A stretch of DNA of 64,000 nt from Chamaecrista fasciculata (Eukaryota; Streptophyta; Magnoliopsida; Fabales; Fabaceae): assembly GCA_003254925.1 (NCBI GenBank), contig QANZ01000084.1, positions 1-64,000 of the forward strand. The letters run 5' to 3'. Position 1 is the stretch's first letter, and every line of letters begins with the position of its first letter. The notes under the pieces were generated by a model. That model did not search any database. It had not been told where the DNA came from and was given only the letters and a program-made list of their open reading frames with translations. Below are positions 45,337 through 57,739 of the stretch, piece after piece. The position numbers were made by a program, and so were the translations under genes.

Positions 45337-48300
45337 TGCTGCACTAATCACTCCTTCTTTGTATTGTGTTTCGCGGTCAAATTTTAGTGTCAAGAATCAA
45401 GAAGACCATAAGATCTCCTTTTTGGGGTTTCCTGCCGAATCTGGTAGTTGTTCGAACTTTTGTAGTTCTTCGTTTTGTGTTGGGAGGAGGGCCGATTTTG
45501 CGATAGGGAAGAGAAGGTTGAATGCAGTTGATACCCGCATTGTCGAAAATGCCCAAACGAAATCCACTGTTGACATCCCAGTGTCCTGCTATCAGGTAAT
45601 AAATCTTTTTCTGTGAATTTTGCTTTTCTTTTTTTTTTCTTGAAGATTACATGCTTTGTTTAGTCATACTTTGTAGTATCTATTTGGCCATTCTGCTTTT
45701 CTTCTTTCTACTACCTTATTGGAAAGAAAAAATAGGTAATTTTCTGGAGGTACTGCTTATCTGCATTTATGGTAAAATTGATTGTACAAGGAGGCCTCTG
45801 CTTGATTAATACTCATACAGGTGTCAAACGTCTTCACATTTTCACACACCGCAGTTTTTGCAGTGGCTGTGCTTAGTTGGTATAATTTTTAGTTGAAATT
45901 AGAGTTTAAAGTATAACACGTGTAAAGAATTCAGTTGTCTACCTTGTATTACTCCATCTATGCCAATCCTCTTTTGTGCCACTCACTTCATATCATATTA
46001 ACTTGCAGCTGATTGGAGTTCCTAATAAAGCTGAGAAAGATGAAATTGTTAAGGCAGTTATGGCTTTGAAAAAAGCAGAAATTGAAGAAGGTTACACCAT
46101 GGATGTTGTAGTATCCCGCCAGGTATATATATGACTGTTTATTATTTGTTATTAAATTTCTTTTTGGACTGTTTGGTTTTAAACATGTGAATGAAGGTAT
46201 CAATGCCAATTTTGTTCTTATGGCATTATTATTGATTTGAAGGATCTTCTAATGGATGTGAGGGACAAGCTTCTTTTTGAGCCAGAATATGCTGGGAATG
46301 TTAAGGAAAAGATTCCCCCTAAATCTTCACTTCGTATTCCTTGGTCCTGGTTTCCTAGTGCTCTATGCCTTCTTCAAGAGGTATACTTGGCATGTGCTCT
46401 AGTTGGTCCGTTTCTATCATGTTTCTTAAGCACTGATATTTTTATCCTTTGCTACAAGAATTATGAATGCTGGATCATTGTTGTTCCTATTCAGGTTGGA
46501 GAATCAAAGCTTGTGCTGGACATTGGACGGGCAAGACTTAATCATCAAGATGCCAAGCCATATACACACGATTTGCTTCTCTCTATGGCTCTAGCTGAGG
46601 TAATAAATGTCAACAAGGAGGTCAGAACTTACTCTTTAATTTTATATCAGCCTTGTTATACACACTTTCCTCATAATAGGTGCTTTCTTGAAGTGTTCAA
46701 TTGCAAAGACTGGCTTTGAGAAGAACAAAGTTTCTCAGGGGTTTGAAGCTCTTGCTCGTGCCCAGTGTCTTCTGAGAAGTAAATCATCTCTAGCTAAAAT
46801 GACGCTGCTGTTAGAGGTAAGATACTTTTTTCTACATGCGGTTGACTCAACAAAAGCCTTGATGTCGATCACCCAGCCCTTGAACTGTGAACATTCAGTG
46901 AGTTCTAAGAAGATAATTTCCTCATTAGTGAAAATGCTTATGTACATCTAAGAGTTATGAATATTGGGCTCACAATTATTCAAGAAGTAGGTTTGATCTC
47001 AGATGCTTTGGAACAAGTCCATGGACCCTTCAGCTAGGCTAAATCTAGAAAACAGTACTCTTTATGCATGTAGTCTCTGTTTTATCTTTGTTCTTTAATT
47101 TCTACCAAACCTCAAGATCATTTCTATCCTCGTGTCATTCTTTTTCTTTTATAGAGGCTTAAACACTCATACTCATATTATTACTGCTCTGTTTCTGTAC
47201 TCATTGTCAGCATTGATACAAGACAATGTTCATTAATTTTATAGGAGTTAAAATATTCACAGCAGAGTTTCCTCTTCTAATGTTATATAGATCTTTCAAT
47301 TTTTACAAAATATTATGGTTTTGACATAACATAAATAAGTATTATAAATACATTTATATTAACATGTGTTCAGGCCTGGTTGGTGTTTTGGTTTCATAAA
47401 AGAATGCATCCATCACTGTAAAAATATTGGTAGTGAGACGTTATTGTGTCATTTAGCCAATCAACATGAAGAATAAAGAGTGGGGAGTTACTAGGCATTC
47501 AATAACTACTCACCACATTAAAAAACGAAAATAATGAGAAATTACAATTTGTTGAGTAATTACTGCTTAACCTTTTAACCAAAAAACTAATAATAAACAC
47601 TAGAGGAGTGTTTGGTACAAGGATTGATTTTTTTTTTTAATCCAAGAAAATGTGATTTTAAGGGTTTGCAAAATGATGATCATTGCATAATTAATTTTGT
47701 GCTTTCGAAATTTAATCTGTTTTGGAGCAATATTTGGTTTGATTCATTATCATTTGTAATTTTTATTCCAAGAATTAGGGAGCAAGAGACAGATAGCTAG
47801 TGGTAAATTTGTATTTTAGATGATCAACAGGTGGAGACTGTTGCTACATACTTGAAGAGAGAAAACTTGATATGTGATTGGATAGTAATTTTAATTATGT
47901 AATGCCTTGCATGTTACTGCTTGCAATGATCTCCATTGTCATCAATCTTTGTAAACTTTCTTGTACATATTCTCTAGATTGAAGAATCTCTTGAGGAGCT
48001 TGCACCTGCTTGCACTTTGGAACTATTGGGCATGCCACAAACTCCTGAAAATGCCGAACGACGACAAGGGGCAATTTCTGCTTTACGTGAATTGCTCAGA
48101 CAGGGTCTTGACGTTGAAACTCCATGCCGAGTGCAGGATTGGCCTTCATTCTTAAGCCAAGCCTTCAGTAGGTTGCTGGCTTCTGAGATGGTTGATCTTC
48201 TTCCTTGGGATAACTTAGCTACAACACGGAGGAATAAGAAGACACTTGAATCACAGAACCAGAGGGTAGTAATTGATTCAAACTGTTTCTACAGAGCTTT

Positions 48301-51300
48301 TACGGCTCATGTGGCCCTTGGATTTTCAAGAAAGCAAATGGACTTGGTAATACCCTTCTTTAAAGTTCAATTACTATATGAATATCTTTCTTCTCCCCTT
48401 GTAGTTGAGTATTGCATAAGTACACTTGACAGTAATTTTTAGAGTAAATTACTATTTACACCCTGTTGTTTAGTCTAAATTTGTTTGCCCCCTTATGGTT
48501 CAAAATGCGTCGTTCAATATTCTTGTAGTTTGTTCAAAAACCATTTAACCACTTTTCATTAGTGTTGTTAAGGATTATGAATATAGTTAGGATTATATAT
48601 TTGTTATTCTATTTATCTCTCTGGTTTAAAGGGATTAATTAGACTAGTATCAAGTTAGGATCCCTAATATTAAGGGATTAGTTTGTATCTTTATTTAGTA
48701 TCTAGTTAGTATCTCTATTTTGTGTATATATAGGGCACTCTTTATTCAATAATATTAATGGAATTATCTCAGATTACATGGTATCAGAGCTAGTTTGAAT
48801 GAGTTCATCCGTAGAGGGGGTTCTCGCAGTATGACCTGTGACGAAACGTGACGAAGTATTGGCTCTTACCCCTCGCGGGCCCTGAGAGAAGGGTTGGCCT
48901 TGGTGGAGACACAGGCCGTAAAACTAGTATCTGAGATACACTAGGCGGTCACCACTAGGTAAGCGGGGTCCGGCGCCTGGTGGGACAGAGATTCCCCAAC
49001 TTGGTGGAACAAAGATTCCCCAAGTTGGTATCAGAGTGAAGTGATTTGTGTATATATAGAGCACTCTTTATTCAATAATATTAATGGAATTATCTCAGAT
49101 TACAAGTGTCAATCCAAATTTTAACAAAACTGATTTTGTCAATGTAAAATATTGAAAATTTAATTGTTAAATGGTCGCTTCCCTTATATCTTGAACATTT
49201 TGACAATGTTTTGAGGCTATTGGTGGAATTGGTGTACAATTTTAATTTCAATATTTCATCTTCATCCAATAGTAGCCCTAAAAACTAATGAAACCATTCA
49301 AAGTTTAAGTGAAGCATACTTTTAAAAATGAAAATGTTGATCATTTTAACATTAACACAGTTGTTTCCAGTAAAATAAAGACCACAATAACAGAGTGGTA
49401 AAGTAGGGGAGTTGAACTAGACACTAAAAAACACATAAGGAAAACTGATTTAGGCCTAATTATAAAGGGTAAAATTTAATTTACACTTTTAACATTATTT
49501 TTAATACTAATAATTTTTTTTCTTAATTCCTTTTAATATTTAACTATTTATATTATTGTCATGCAGATTAATAAAGCAAAAAATATATGTGAATGTTTAA
49601 TAGCTTCAGAAGCCATTGATCTGAAATTCGAGGAAGCTTTTTGTTTGTTCCTTCTTGGTCAGGTATATCGTTTCATATTAGTTCTTATAATAGGCAAGGC
49701 AGTCTTTTTATGTAATTAAACGCTCTGAATCTTGGTGGAGATGACTTTTGTCTTCCCTTTATAGTTCTCCCTGTAATATCTCCAGCACGATGGTTCAATT
49801 ATTAATTAATTAATTAATTTTTTATTTCTAGGGTACAGAAGCTGAGGCAGTTAAACAACTTAAGCAACTTGAACTGAAATCAAGTTCTAACCATAATTCA
49901 GTCTCAGGGAAGGCAATAGTAGATGTTTCTGCTGCAAATCCATCATTGGTATATCACTATCTGTTTTGTTTTTGTTCATGTTGTTTCCCTTCTGCACATT
50001 TATTTGAAAATACTTTAGATGGATGTTTATAGTGTATGAAGGTCCAGATTCTCTTTTTAGCACGTGATGCCATCAACTTCATCCCGCATTAGTTCAGTTT
50101 TCACCAAAAAGAATTATGGAATGTTGTGAATATACCCAGATATGATGCAGCTAACTGCTTGCCAGTCTAATGTGCGACAATTAATCTGTTTAGTTTGATC
50201 CTTTTTTTTATAGGGTAACTACATGCCATGTAACTACATTATGTGCACCCATATTATGACCCCGGCTTAGGCCAATTTTTCATCTCAGTGAATAGAAAAT
50301 TATTAAAAAATAGTCCAGAATTCATGGGAACTTTTGACTTCCTATTTAATATTTATTTATCTACAATATACATCCACATTTTATTACTTTATATATTATA
50401 GATAAATCTTAATAAATTCTTTACAAGTATAATAGATAGGTATAAGTAAATCTCTTTGATCTATTGTACTTCTTTTTAGATTTATAGAAAAAAATATGTT
50501 TTATTCAAACCCTCCATCACTTTTTTTTTTCTTTCTCTTGAAAGAATTAATTTTGAATTCTAAAGTCAAAATGTTCAAATTGAAGGTTAAAAAGTTGTCT
50601 AATAAGTATTTTATTTTCCCAACAAAAAAGTTATAATGATAAAAAGGAGTGAATTGAAAACATGGTTAAGGGCTTGTCAATCCAATAGTATTTTTTTATT
50701 GCTTTATTTGGCTCTAGAAGATATAGTTATGAGCTATATTTTTTAAGAACTTTATTCCATTTCTCCCCTCTAAGTTTGGGATAAACTTCGTTGTTTTTTA
50801 TTCTCATATCAGACTACCTACTGAACTTGACCAGGAAATGTGGTTGAAGGACAATGTGCTTGCTTCATTTCCAGATACCCAAGATAGTTCTCCATCACTG
50901 GTGAGATCAATTATAACAGAAAACAAATGAACAGAATCTTCAATTCTTACAAAACACTTTCCATGGATGTACAGGTCAATTTCTTTAATGGTGAAAAGAA
51001 AACTTCTGGAATCAAGAAAAGTAGGGGGGCTCCAGAAACCTTTCCTACTATATGTCACAGACCTCTATCCCCTTCAGTTGCCTTAGAAAGAAGAGACTTT
51101 GAGGACACTCGTTCATATATGAGTTCTTCCCCAAATCTTGGGTTTGCTGTCAAGCAATTGGCTCCTATTGATTTACAGAGTTCACTTCTATCTGGCAAAA
51201 AAGAAAATGGAAGCAACCTTACTGAGTCACCTGCACAATTGAAAAGGAACCTTTCCAGTCATCACAATGGATTGTGGGATAGTTGCTTTTCTCAAGCACA

Positions 51301-52454
51301 CATATTTGTAAAAATATCATATTTTACAGCTTTAGGTTGCATTGTATTTGCCACCTTCAAGTTGATCGGAATGAAATTAGGCAGGACAAGAACTAGTTCT
51401 CATTGGGCTTCCACTAGAGCCAATAGTAACATTGAGTGGACTGCGGATTCTTCTCTGGACTACAACATAGGATCTGCTTATATCAAGGGAGGTAATATTG
51501 CTGACAGGCTACAGAAACTTCTGGGAATGGTTAAGATTAAGCATCTGCACCTGTCAAATGGTGGAAATAGAAAAAGTTTGCATTCTGCTTCTACCTCACC
51601 ATCCTCCCTTCTTAAGTACAAGATGCCAATGCCTGTGGAAGAAGCAGAAGCCCTTGTTAAGCAATGGCAAACTGTTAAAGCTGAAGTTTTGGGGCCTAGC
51701 CATCAAGTTCATAGGCTAGCTCAAGTTCTTGATGAGTCAATGCTTGAGCAGGTAGTGGATGTTATGTTGTGCATTGTCTATTTCATCAACTGATGCTGTC
51801 TTAATAATTAATATTATTTAAAACTCATTATTTTATGATTAAACTCGGCCGTACAGACCATTTTTGTTACATTTTCCTGGTTATATTATACATCTAATTT
51901 CATATTTGCTTGTGATGGAGGACATATCTAGTGAGTTGGATGCTTGGAAATACTTTGAAATTCTCAGATATAGAAGAATGAAAACTGGAATGGACAATTT
52001 TATAGTGAATGCTAATTTCTGCTTGCTTTGTCAGTGGCTAGCTCTGGCTGATGCTGCGAAAGAAAAATCTTGTCACTGGAAGATTATTTTGCTCAAACTG
52101 TCTGTCCTGCGAGCTGACATTTTATCAGATGGGACTGGGGCAGAAATTGCAGAAATAGAAACTCTCCTAGAGGAAGCAGCTGAGTTTGTTGATGCTGCTA
52201 ATCCGCAAGATAACCCAAACTATTATAGGTAAGATGGAAGTAGCATTTTACACCTTAAGTAATCATTAATGCCAAGTTCATGGTGGAACATTTCTTGGTA
52301 TGCTTGTTGAATATTTTTTGTACCTCCATTGTATTTCTTCTTCACCTCACTTTCCTTGTTGATTGATTGCAGCACTTACCAAGTTAAGTATGTGCTGAAG
52401 AGAAAAGATGATGGATCATGGAAATTCTGTAAAGGTTCTGTAGAAGTACCCTAA
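45323..52454 (+). CDS. PARC6: PARC6/CDP1 plastid division protein, complete, twelve exons
   Basis: Exons: 45323-45595, 46009-46122, 46243-46380, 46495-46599, 46694-46816, 47978-48346, 49567-49662, 49832-49948, 50835-50900, 50975-51751, 52035-52228 and 52373-52454. They join in frame to 817 aa, against about 819 in Arabidopsis. PARC6 is a paralogue of ARC6 in the inner chloroplast envelope that helps position the FtsZ ring and recruits PDV1. Seen: a Ser-rich basic transit-like N-terminus (about 1-70), a J-like segment (PVSCYQLIGVPNKAEKDEIV, DLLMDVRDKLLFEPEYAG), the conserved middle (ESLEELAPACTLELLGMP, VQDWPSFLSQAFSRLLASE), one membrane segment near residues 578-600 (ISYFTALGCIVFATFKLIG) and the C-terminal ARC6-like IMS domain from about 683 (EEAEALVKQWQTVKAEVLGP ... 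STYQVKYVLKRKDDGSWKFC). Intron 6 carries a small LTR element (48566-49104) without disturbing splice sites. Confidence 0.95.
48561..49109 (+). mobile_element. TRIM-like mini LTR element in PARC6 intron 6
   Basis: The 5' LTR is 48566-48778 (starts TGTTAAGGATTATG, ends TCAGATTACA). A primer-binding site complementary to initiator tRNA-Met, TGGTATCAGAGC, follows at 48779. The 3' end repeats only the last 60 bp of the LTR (49045-49104). Perfect AGTGT duplications flank the whole (48561-48565, 49105-49109). The internal 266 bp has no coding capacity and ends with a second PBS-like TTGGTATCAGAG just before the short 3' LTR piece. Confidence 0.85.
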
Positions 52455-53519
52455 CGTTTAGGCCAATTCCTATGACACGGCAGATAATCGACGTTTCAGC
52501 TAACTTTGTTCCTTCCCTAGTTTTCTCATTTCCTCACGAAATTTGAAGCTGGTCAACGCATAGGAAGATAGTGATATCTTGATTTTTTTTTTTTCATTGT
52601 ATACCATGTAGGAAAGCTAATTTATCTTGTTCTTTCCGCCAGATCCCTCCATTTCTTCTTGATAACTTGTAAAGGGCTTATTGATTGACATTTATAGGTT
52701 AACGAGTCATTTCTACTAATTTTTCTGCACAAAACTAACAAGGTAGTTTTAAAAACAAGTTCTTGGGGTCAATCTTTTTGCGAGTGTAGTGTGCAGCATA
52801 GTGTTCGAATTCTTTTTGTGGTGTATGACAAAATGTTATTGTTTGTGTTAGTATCATTCTAAATACTACATTATTTTGGGATATGAGATATCTGAAGTTT
52901 TTCCTTTGGTAATTTGAGTAAAATCTAAATTATATATAGTTGACTTTTTGTCATGAACAAATACAAAATATAGCATAATATGCAATTTCTTAAAGCTTAA
53001 TGACATGTCATAGTGAATTTTACATTTTTAGGATTATTTCCCACTTGTGGGATTATAACCATCGTTTGTAAAGAGTAGCATTGAGCCTCTGATAGCCATG
53101 TTTTACACCTTTTTTTTTTGTGTCATTACAAAAATTTCATTCCACAAACCTACATAGGGGATTAGGGGCCAGGACAGAGAGTATTGCAAGATAGATATAA
53201 GGTAATGAGTGAAAAAAAAAAATTTCACGGTGGCAAACATTGATATTAGTCACTTATTTTTATATTATAAATTAAAATAAAATAAAAAAGAAACAATATG
53301 TACATCATAGAGGCAAAAATTGATTTTCTCTCACCCTACTTTACATCCAAAAATTATCATCTCTCTCCTAAAAAAAAAAATCATAACCTCTCTTAAATCA
53401 TGTATATATTCATTAGAAAAGAAACTACTATTTTTTCATGATTATATATTTTTATTATTTTAAGATATAATCAAATTAATTTTTTTATTTTTATACTATT
53501 TTCGTCAATTTTTTTAGGG
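52455..53519. other. 3' flank of PARC6
   Basis: The 3' UTR probably occupies the first 200-300 bases. AT-rich; a small palindrome GTGAAAAAAAAAAATTTCAC lies near 53212. No gene is seen. Confidence 0.4.
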
Positions 53520-54354
53520 TAAATTACACAAAGGGTCCTTGCGGTTTGACTCATTTATAGAAAGGGTCTCTGTAGTTTAAAAAGTGTCAAATAAGAGCAT
53601 GTGGTTTGCTTCGTTAGCAGAAAGGGTCCTGACTGTCCAAAATAAAAGCAACTATTTTATTTTTAATATGATTTTAAATTTTTATATAATTAAAATTTTA
53701 CATACATACGAGCACGTAAAGCCCTTAGTATATTATATGCTAAGAAGCACGGACACACCATTTTACTGGTGTGTCAGCGTGTCCGACACGTGTCGGACTC
53801 GGACACGCGTACTACACGTCTCGGGATAGTTTTGCAGCTTTCAACGGCTCGGACACGGCGCGACACGGCTTGGACATGGCTTGGACACGTCTTCAACCCA
53901 ACTTCTCCTTAAATGTAAATTTTTTAATCTATAAAATTAATTTTGGGTTTTCTCATATCATTTCGACAAAACTCTCTCGGTAACTTTTGCTCACCTTCGT
54001 TCACTGTTGTTCATTGTTGTTCGCCGTCGTTCATCGTCGTTCACTGTCATTCATTGTCGTTCATTGTCGTGCACTATTGGTCATTGTCGTTCATCATCAC
54101 TCATCACCGTTTGATGAATCGGAGTTGGAGGGGGTTATTTTTACTGATGAAGGCAACAACAATAGTTGAGGACAAAATGAAATTGGCTAAACTACACAAA
54201 CACCCCCTGAGTTTTAGATCAGGTGCACATAACACTCATAAGTTATAAAACTGTGCAAAGAAAACCTGAGTTTTTAATTTTGAGCAATTAACATCCTTTC
54301 TATTAACTTGCCATCCAAATCCACTGTCAAGTGTCACCTCGGCACATTTTGAAA
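53520..54354. repeat. GGACACG repeats and a TTCATTGTCG minisatellite
   Basis: GACACG/GGACAC words are clustered at 53745-53890 (GTGTCCGACACGTGTCGGAC). At about 53995-54112 a 9-10 bp unit (TCGTTCATTG, TCGTTCACTG, TTGTTCATTG) repeats about a dozen times. The flanks carry AAATTACACAAAGGGTCC-type repeat text. No gene is supported, although a frame stays open across the minisatellite. Confidence 0.5.
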
Positions 54355-55280
54355 ATACCCAAATCCTATTTTGGTCTCTCAAGTTTATTCAAAGTTTTGT
54401 TTGGGTCCAAGATTTTTTCGTTCCGGACTATTTTCCATCCACTTTTTTGGTTAAGAAAAGGAAAAAATTAACTTTCATCTCCCAAATGTTTTATTTTTTT
54501 ACGTTAAGATCCTTTTTTCTTTTATAATAGGATCAAAATATAATAAAAGGGAAAATTACACTTTGATACCCTGAGGTTTAAAAAGTGACACTTTGATACC
54601 ATGTGATATTCTCCGTTAACACTTTGGTACCCTTTTGGAGCTATTTTGTTATTTTAACCATAATAAATATTGCAAAAATTACATATTGACCCCTAATATT
54701 TTCAAAAAATTACAAACAAGTCCCTAAATACATATTATCTAGGGACTAAAATGAAAACTAAAAAAAAATTGGGACTGTTTTGCAATTCCATTTTCTGTCC
54801 TATATTTTTCAAAAATTATGTTTTGACCCTAAAAAATTTTAAAAAATATGACCAAAGTGTCACTTTTTAAACCACATAGTACTAAAGTATAATTTACCAA
54901 AAATAAAAAATAAATTGAAATTTTAATCAATTTTACCAAAAAAAAAACTAAAATAAAACACGTGCCACACGTCCATTGGCCCCTGCCGCACCGCACGCCC
55001 TGCCGGGGATCTGTTCCCAATGGATTAGGGGGAGCGGATGAGAGAGGAGCAAACTTAATTTCTGGATAAAGGTTTAGGGGGAGGAAAATTGGAAAAGGAC
55101 CCATTTATTTCTTTATTCTTACGTTTTGATTTATAGAGGAAAATAACATTAATACAAAAAAAATAAAATAAAACTTTTGGGAAATAAAAATTATTTTTTT
55201 GGAAATTTTTTGGAAACTTAAATGACCAAAACAAAACTTAAAATAAATTTGAGGGACCAAAACAAAAAAAAAAAACTCTA
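54355..55280. mobile_element. Foldback element with a second foldback nested inside
   Basis: The outer left arm TATTTTGGTCTCTCAAGTTT is mirrored by AAATTTGAGGGACCAAAACA at the right. Inside, about 54545-54900, AATTACACTTTGATACCCTG, then AAAAAGTGACACTTTG, is mirrored by AAAGTGTCACTTTTTAAACC; that inner family recurs at 59385-59985. A GC-rich patch (54960-55080) lies between the two. Confidence 0.5.
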
Positions 55281-55484
55281 AAAAGCCTTCATAACTTCAT
55301 TTATACATTGAAAATCGTTCACATTGATCTCAACAGGCCCGAATACCAAGTTCAACTAAAGTTTCAAAGCTTAAAAATCATAGTTCATAACATTGCAGAA
55401 CATTAAGAGTTAATCAAGAAAGTAAACAGAGTGTCATTTAAAAGCCACCACGAAGACGCAGAACAAGGTGAAGAGGAGAAAACT

Positions 55485-55787
55485 TCAATCCTCAAATTGC
55501 TTCCCCTTTTTATCTAAAATCTTAGCCTCCACATTGTCAAAAGTATCTGGACAACGAATGCAACTACGGAGTAGTAACAGAAGGTCACGAGTAGACAAAT
55601 TCTGAATATTGTAATCAGCAAGAGTTCTTCTATCTTCCAATAGATATCCTCTAAATATCAAACTTTGTTGATCTGGTGGTATGCCTTCTTTGTCTTGTAT
55701 CTTAGCCTTCACATTATCAATGGTATCAGAACTTTCAACTTCAAGGGTGATGGTTTTTCCAGTGAGGGTTTTCACAAAGATTTGCAT
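55485..55787 (-). pseudogene. Degenerate ubiquitin, one unit plus scraps, no Gly-Gly
   Basis: The 100-codon frame begins with a normal ubiquitin first half ([20 protein letters not shown]...PPDQQ). It then diverges: R42S, A46R, K48Y, G53R, K63N, and the C-terminal LRLRGG is replaced by LLLRSC. A short piece of a second unit follows ([20 protein letters not shown]) and then a stop. Downstream, 55441-55475 still reads [11 protein letters not shown] in another frame, so most of the original array was deleted. Without Gly75-Gly76 it could not be processed or conjugated as ubiquitin. The acceptor TTTGTAG/ATG is intact, the leader donor is weakened (AAT/GTATGT), and a TATA box remains, so it may still be transcribed. 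Confidence 0.85.
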
Positions 55788-56078
55788 CTACAAAGAGATT
55801 GAAAAAACGAAATGATATCAATATCCCCAAGTCACAACAAATCAATTGGCAGAGTCTAAACATCTTTAAATTCAGAAGCATGTATATCCGAAATTCAAGA
55901 CGTTGAATATCTAATTTCATCAATATGAAGCATTGGCCTAAATATGACAGCTAAACTCATACAATGGAATACCAAATCTTTGATTTGAATCACAACTTGA
56001 TACCAGAATTACAGATAACCAATCCACTAACTATTCGATTGCGTTACAAATACCAAAATCTTCTACTATACGAGAAAC

Positions 56079-56483
56079 TAGGGGCCTGTTTGATTATGTT
56101 TTCTAAACACTGTTTTCTACTTTTAAAAACTAAAAAACAAAAAATCTTGTTTGATTTCATTGTTCTCAAAACAGAATACTGTTTTAAAAAGTTAAAAATA
56201 CAAAACAACTTAAACATGTTCAATTTTTTTTTCTGAAAAAAAAAGCGGTGGCAATATAATTATATGCAGCTTTTTCTTCCTATGCAGGACCCCTTGTGTT
56301 GATTAAAAACAGAATTTGCATTATCAAACACGGCTTTTTGTTCTTTTATTTTTAAAAGAGTCTTTCAGATATATTTACCAAATTGAATTTTTTAAATTTT
56401 GTGTCAAAAACCTACTTTTAAATATAAGTTTAGGAACAATTTTTAAAAGTAGTTTTCAAAGATGAAAATCAAACAGGCCCTAG
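56079..56483. mobile_element. Tourist-like MITE, 399 bp, with 3-bp TSD and empty site
   Basis: GGGCCTGTTTGATTATG at 56082 and GAAAATCAAACAGGCCC ending at 56480 are inverted termini, flanked by TAG on both sides (56079-56081, 56481-56483). The paralogous locus has the uninterrupted site GAGAAATTAGATAATCCAG near 62650. A 3-bp duplication fits the PIF/Harbinger type. It inserted in the leader intron of the ubiquitin pseudogene after the duplication. Confidence 0.85.
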
Positions 56484-56990
56484 ATAATCCAGTTCAACAC
56501 ACACAGAGTAAGCCGAGTACCTTCGAGCAAAATTGGGGAATGAATAAACAAACCATGAAAGACGCTAAAAGCCCTAACTCGATAAGCGACTTGAATAACC
56601 CCTTCTATGTATCAAATCATATAATATGATAAACAATCAAATGGGAAACCCAACAAACCAGAGGAGAAAACGAGAAAAATAAAATAAAATAAAATTATAC
56701 TCACTGTTGCAATCAAGCATGATTAATAAGAACTAATAACAACCAATTTTTGGAGAAAAACAGAGAAGAAAGCCAGGGAATGGAATGGAATATAAGAACA
56801 TACATTGAAAGAATTTGAAGTGAATGAGGAAGCTCCACGAAAATTGAACCGAGATATGAAATATAATTGTGAAGATGATTGTTTCGACTCGATATATATA
56901 TACTGAGAGTGTATGAGAGACGTATGTGCTTTAATGTGAAAGATTACGATTGTCAATTTGGGATTTTTGGTGAATATCCAATTCGAATCG

Positions 56991-57739
56991 GAATTTAATG
57001 TGAAAGATTTCCCGATATTTTATAATTTAAAATTAAAAAGTTATCTTTATTATATTTTATAGCAAAATTTAATTATTATAATTTTTATTTTATTTTAATT
57101 GTAATTTTTTGAATTTAAAGTTGTGGAAAGTTAATTATGTCATTCACTATTTTCTCTCTCCTTAAACATATAATATAGTATAGATAGATATAGATATAGA
57201 TATTTAATTACTGAAATAAGATATTATATTTAAATAAGATATTATATTTTATATCTATAATCTTTTTAGTGTTTCAAATATAATCAATATTAATATCAAA
57301 TATATTATATATTTGATTACTGAAATAAGATATTATATTTTATATCAATAATTTTTTTAATATTTCAAATATAATCAATATTAATATCGAATATATGATA
57401 TATTTGATTACTGAAATAAAATATTATATTTTATATCTAAAAATTTTTTTTAGTGTTTCAAATATTTTAGATATCCGTAGAATATAAATAATAGATAATA
57501 TATATATATTATTTTTTTAAATACAGATAAAATTTAAATATTAAATCAAATAAAAAAATACAAATAGAGATATATATAGTAATAAAATGATCAAATATCT
57601 TGTATGTTGTCATCTCTATTCTTCTATTTTCCAAGTAATTCCTCCAAGATAAAAAAGAACAATGCCATTGATAGTGGAGTGATTCACTATCTCACTTCTA
57701 CGGTCGAATTTATTTTTTATATCAAAATATAATTTTGTT
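56991..57739. other. AT-rich spacer with GATATTATATTT direct repeats
   Basis: GATTACTGAAATAAGATATT and CAAATATAATCAATATTAAT recur three times between 57200 and 57430. A related stretch lies upstream of the intact ubiquitin gene (63300-63715); both end in AAATATCTT(G/A)TATGTTGTC, so this belongs to the duplicated segment. No gene is seen. Confidence 0.55.

Larger units (their letters stand above)
55300..56990 (-). repeat. Duplicated polyubiquitin locus, paralogous to 60945-63240
   Basis: The 3' flank (for example CATTGATCTCAACAGGCCC, GAGTTAATCAAGAAAGTAAA), the coding start, the 5' UTR intron and the TATA region all have counterparts in the same order at 60945-63240. This is a direct tandem duplication with a period of about 5.6-6.4 kb. 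The copy has lost most ubiquitin units and gained a 399-bp MITE in the leader intron. Confidence 0.88.
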
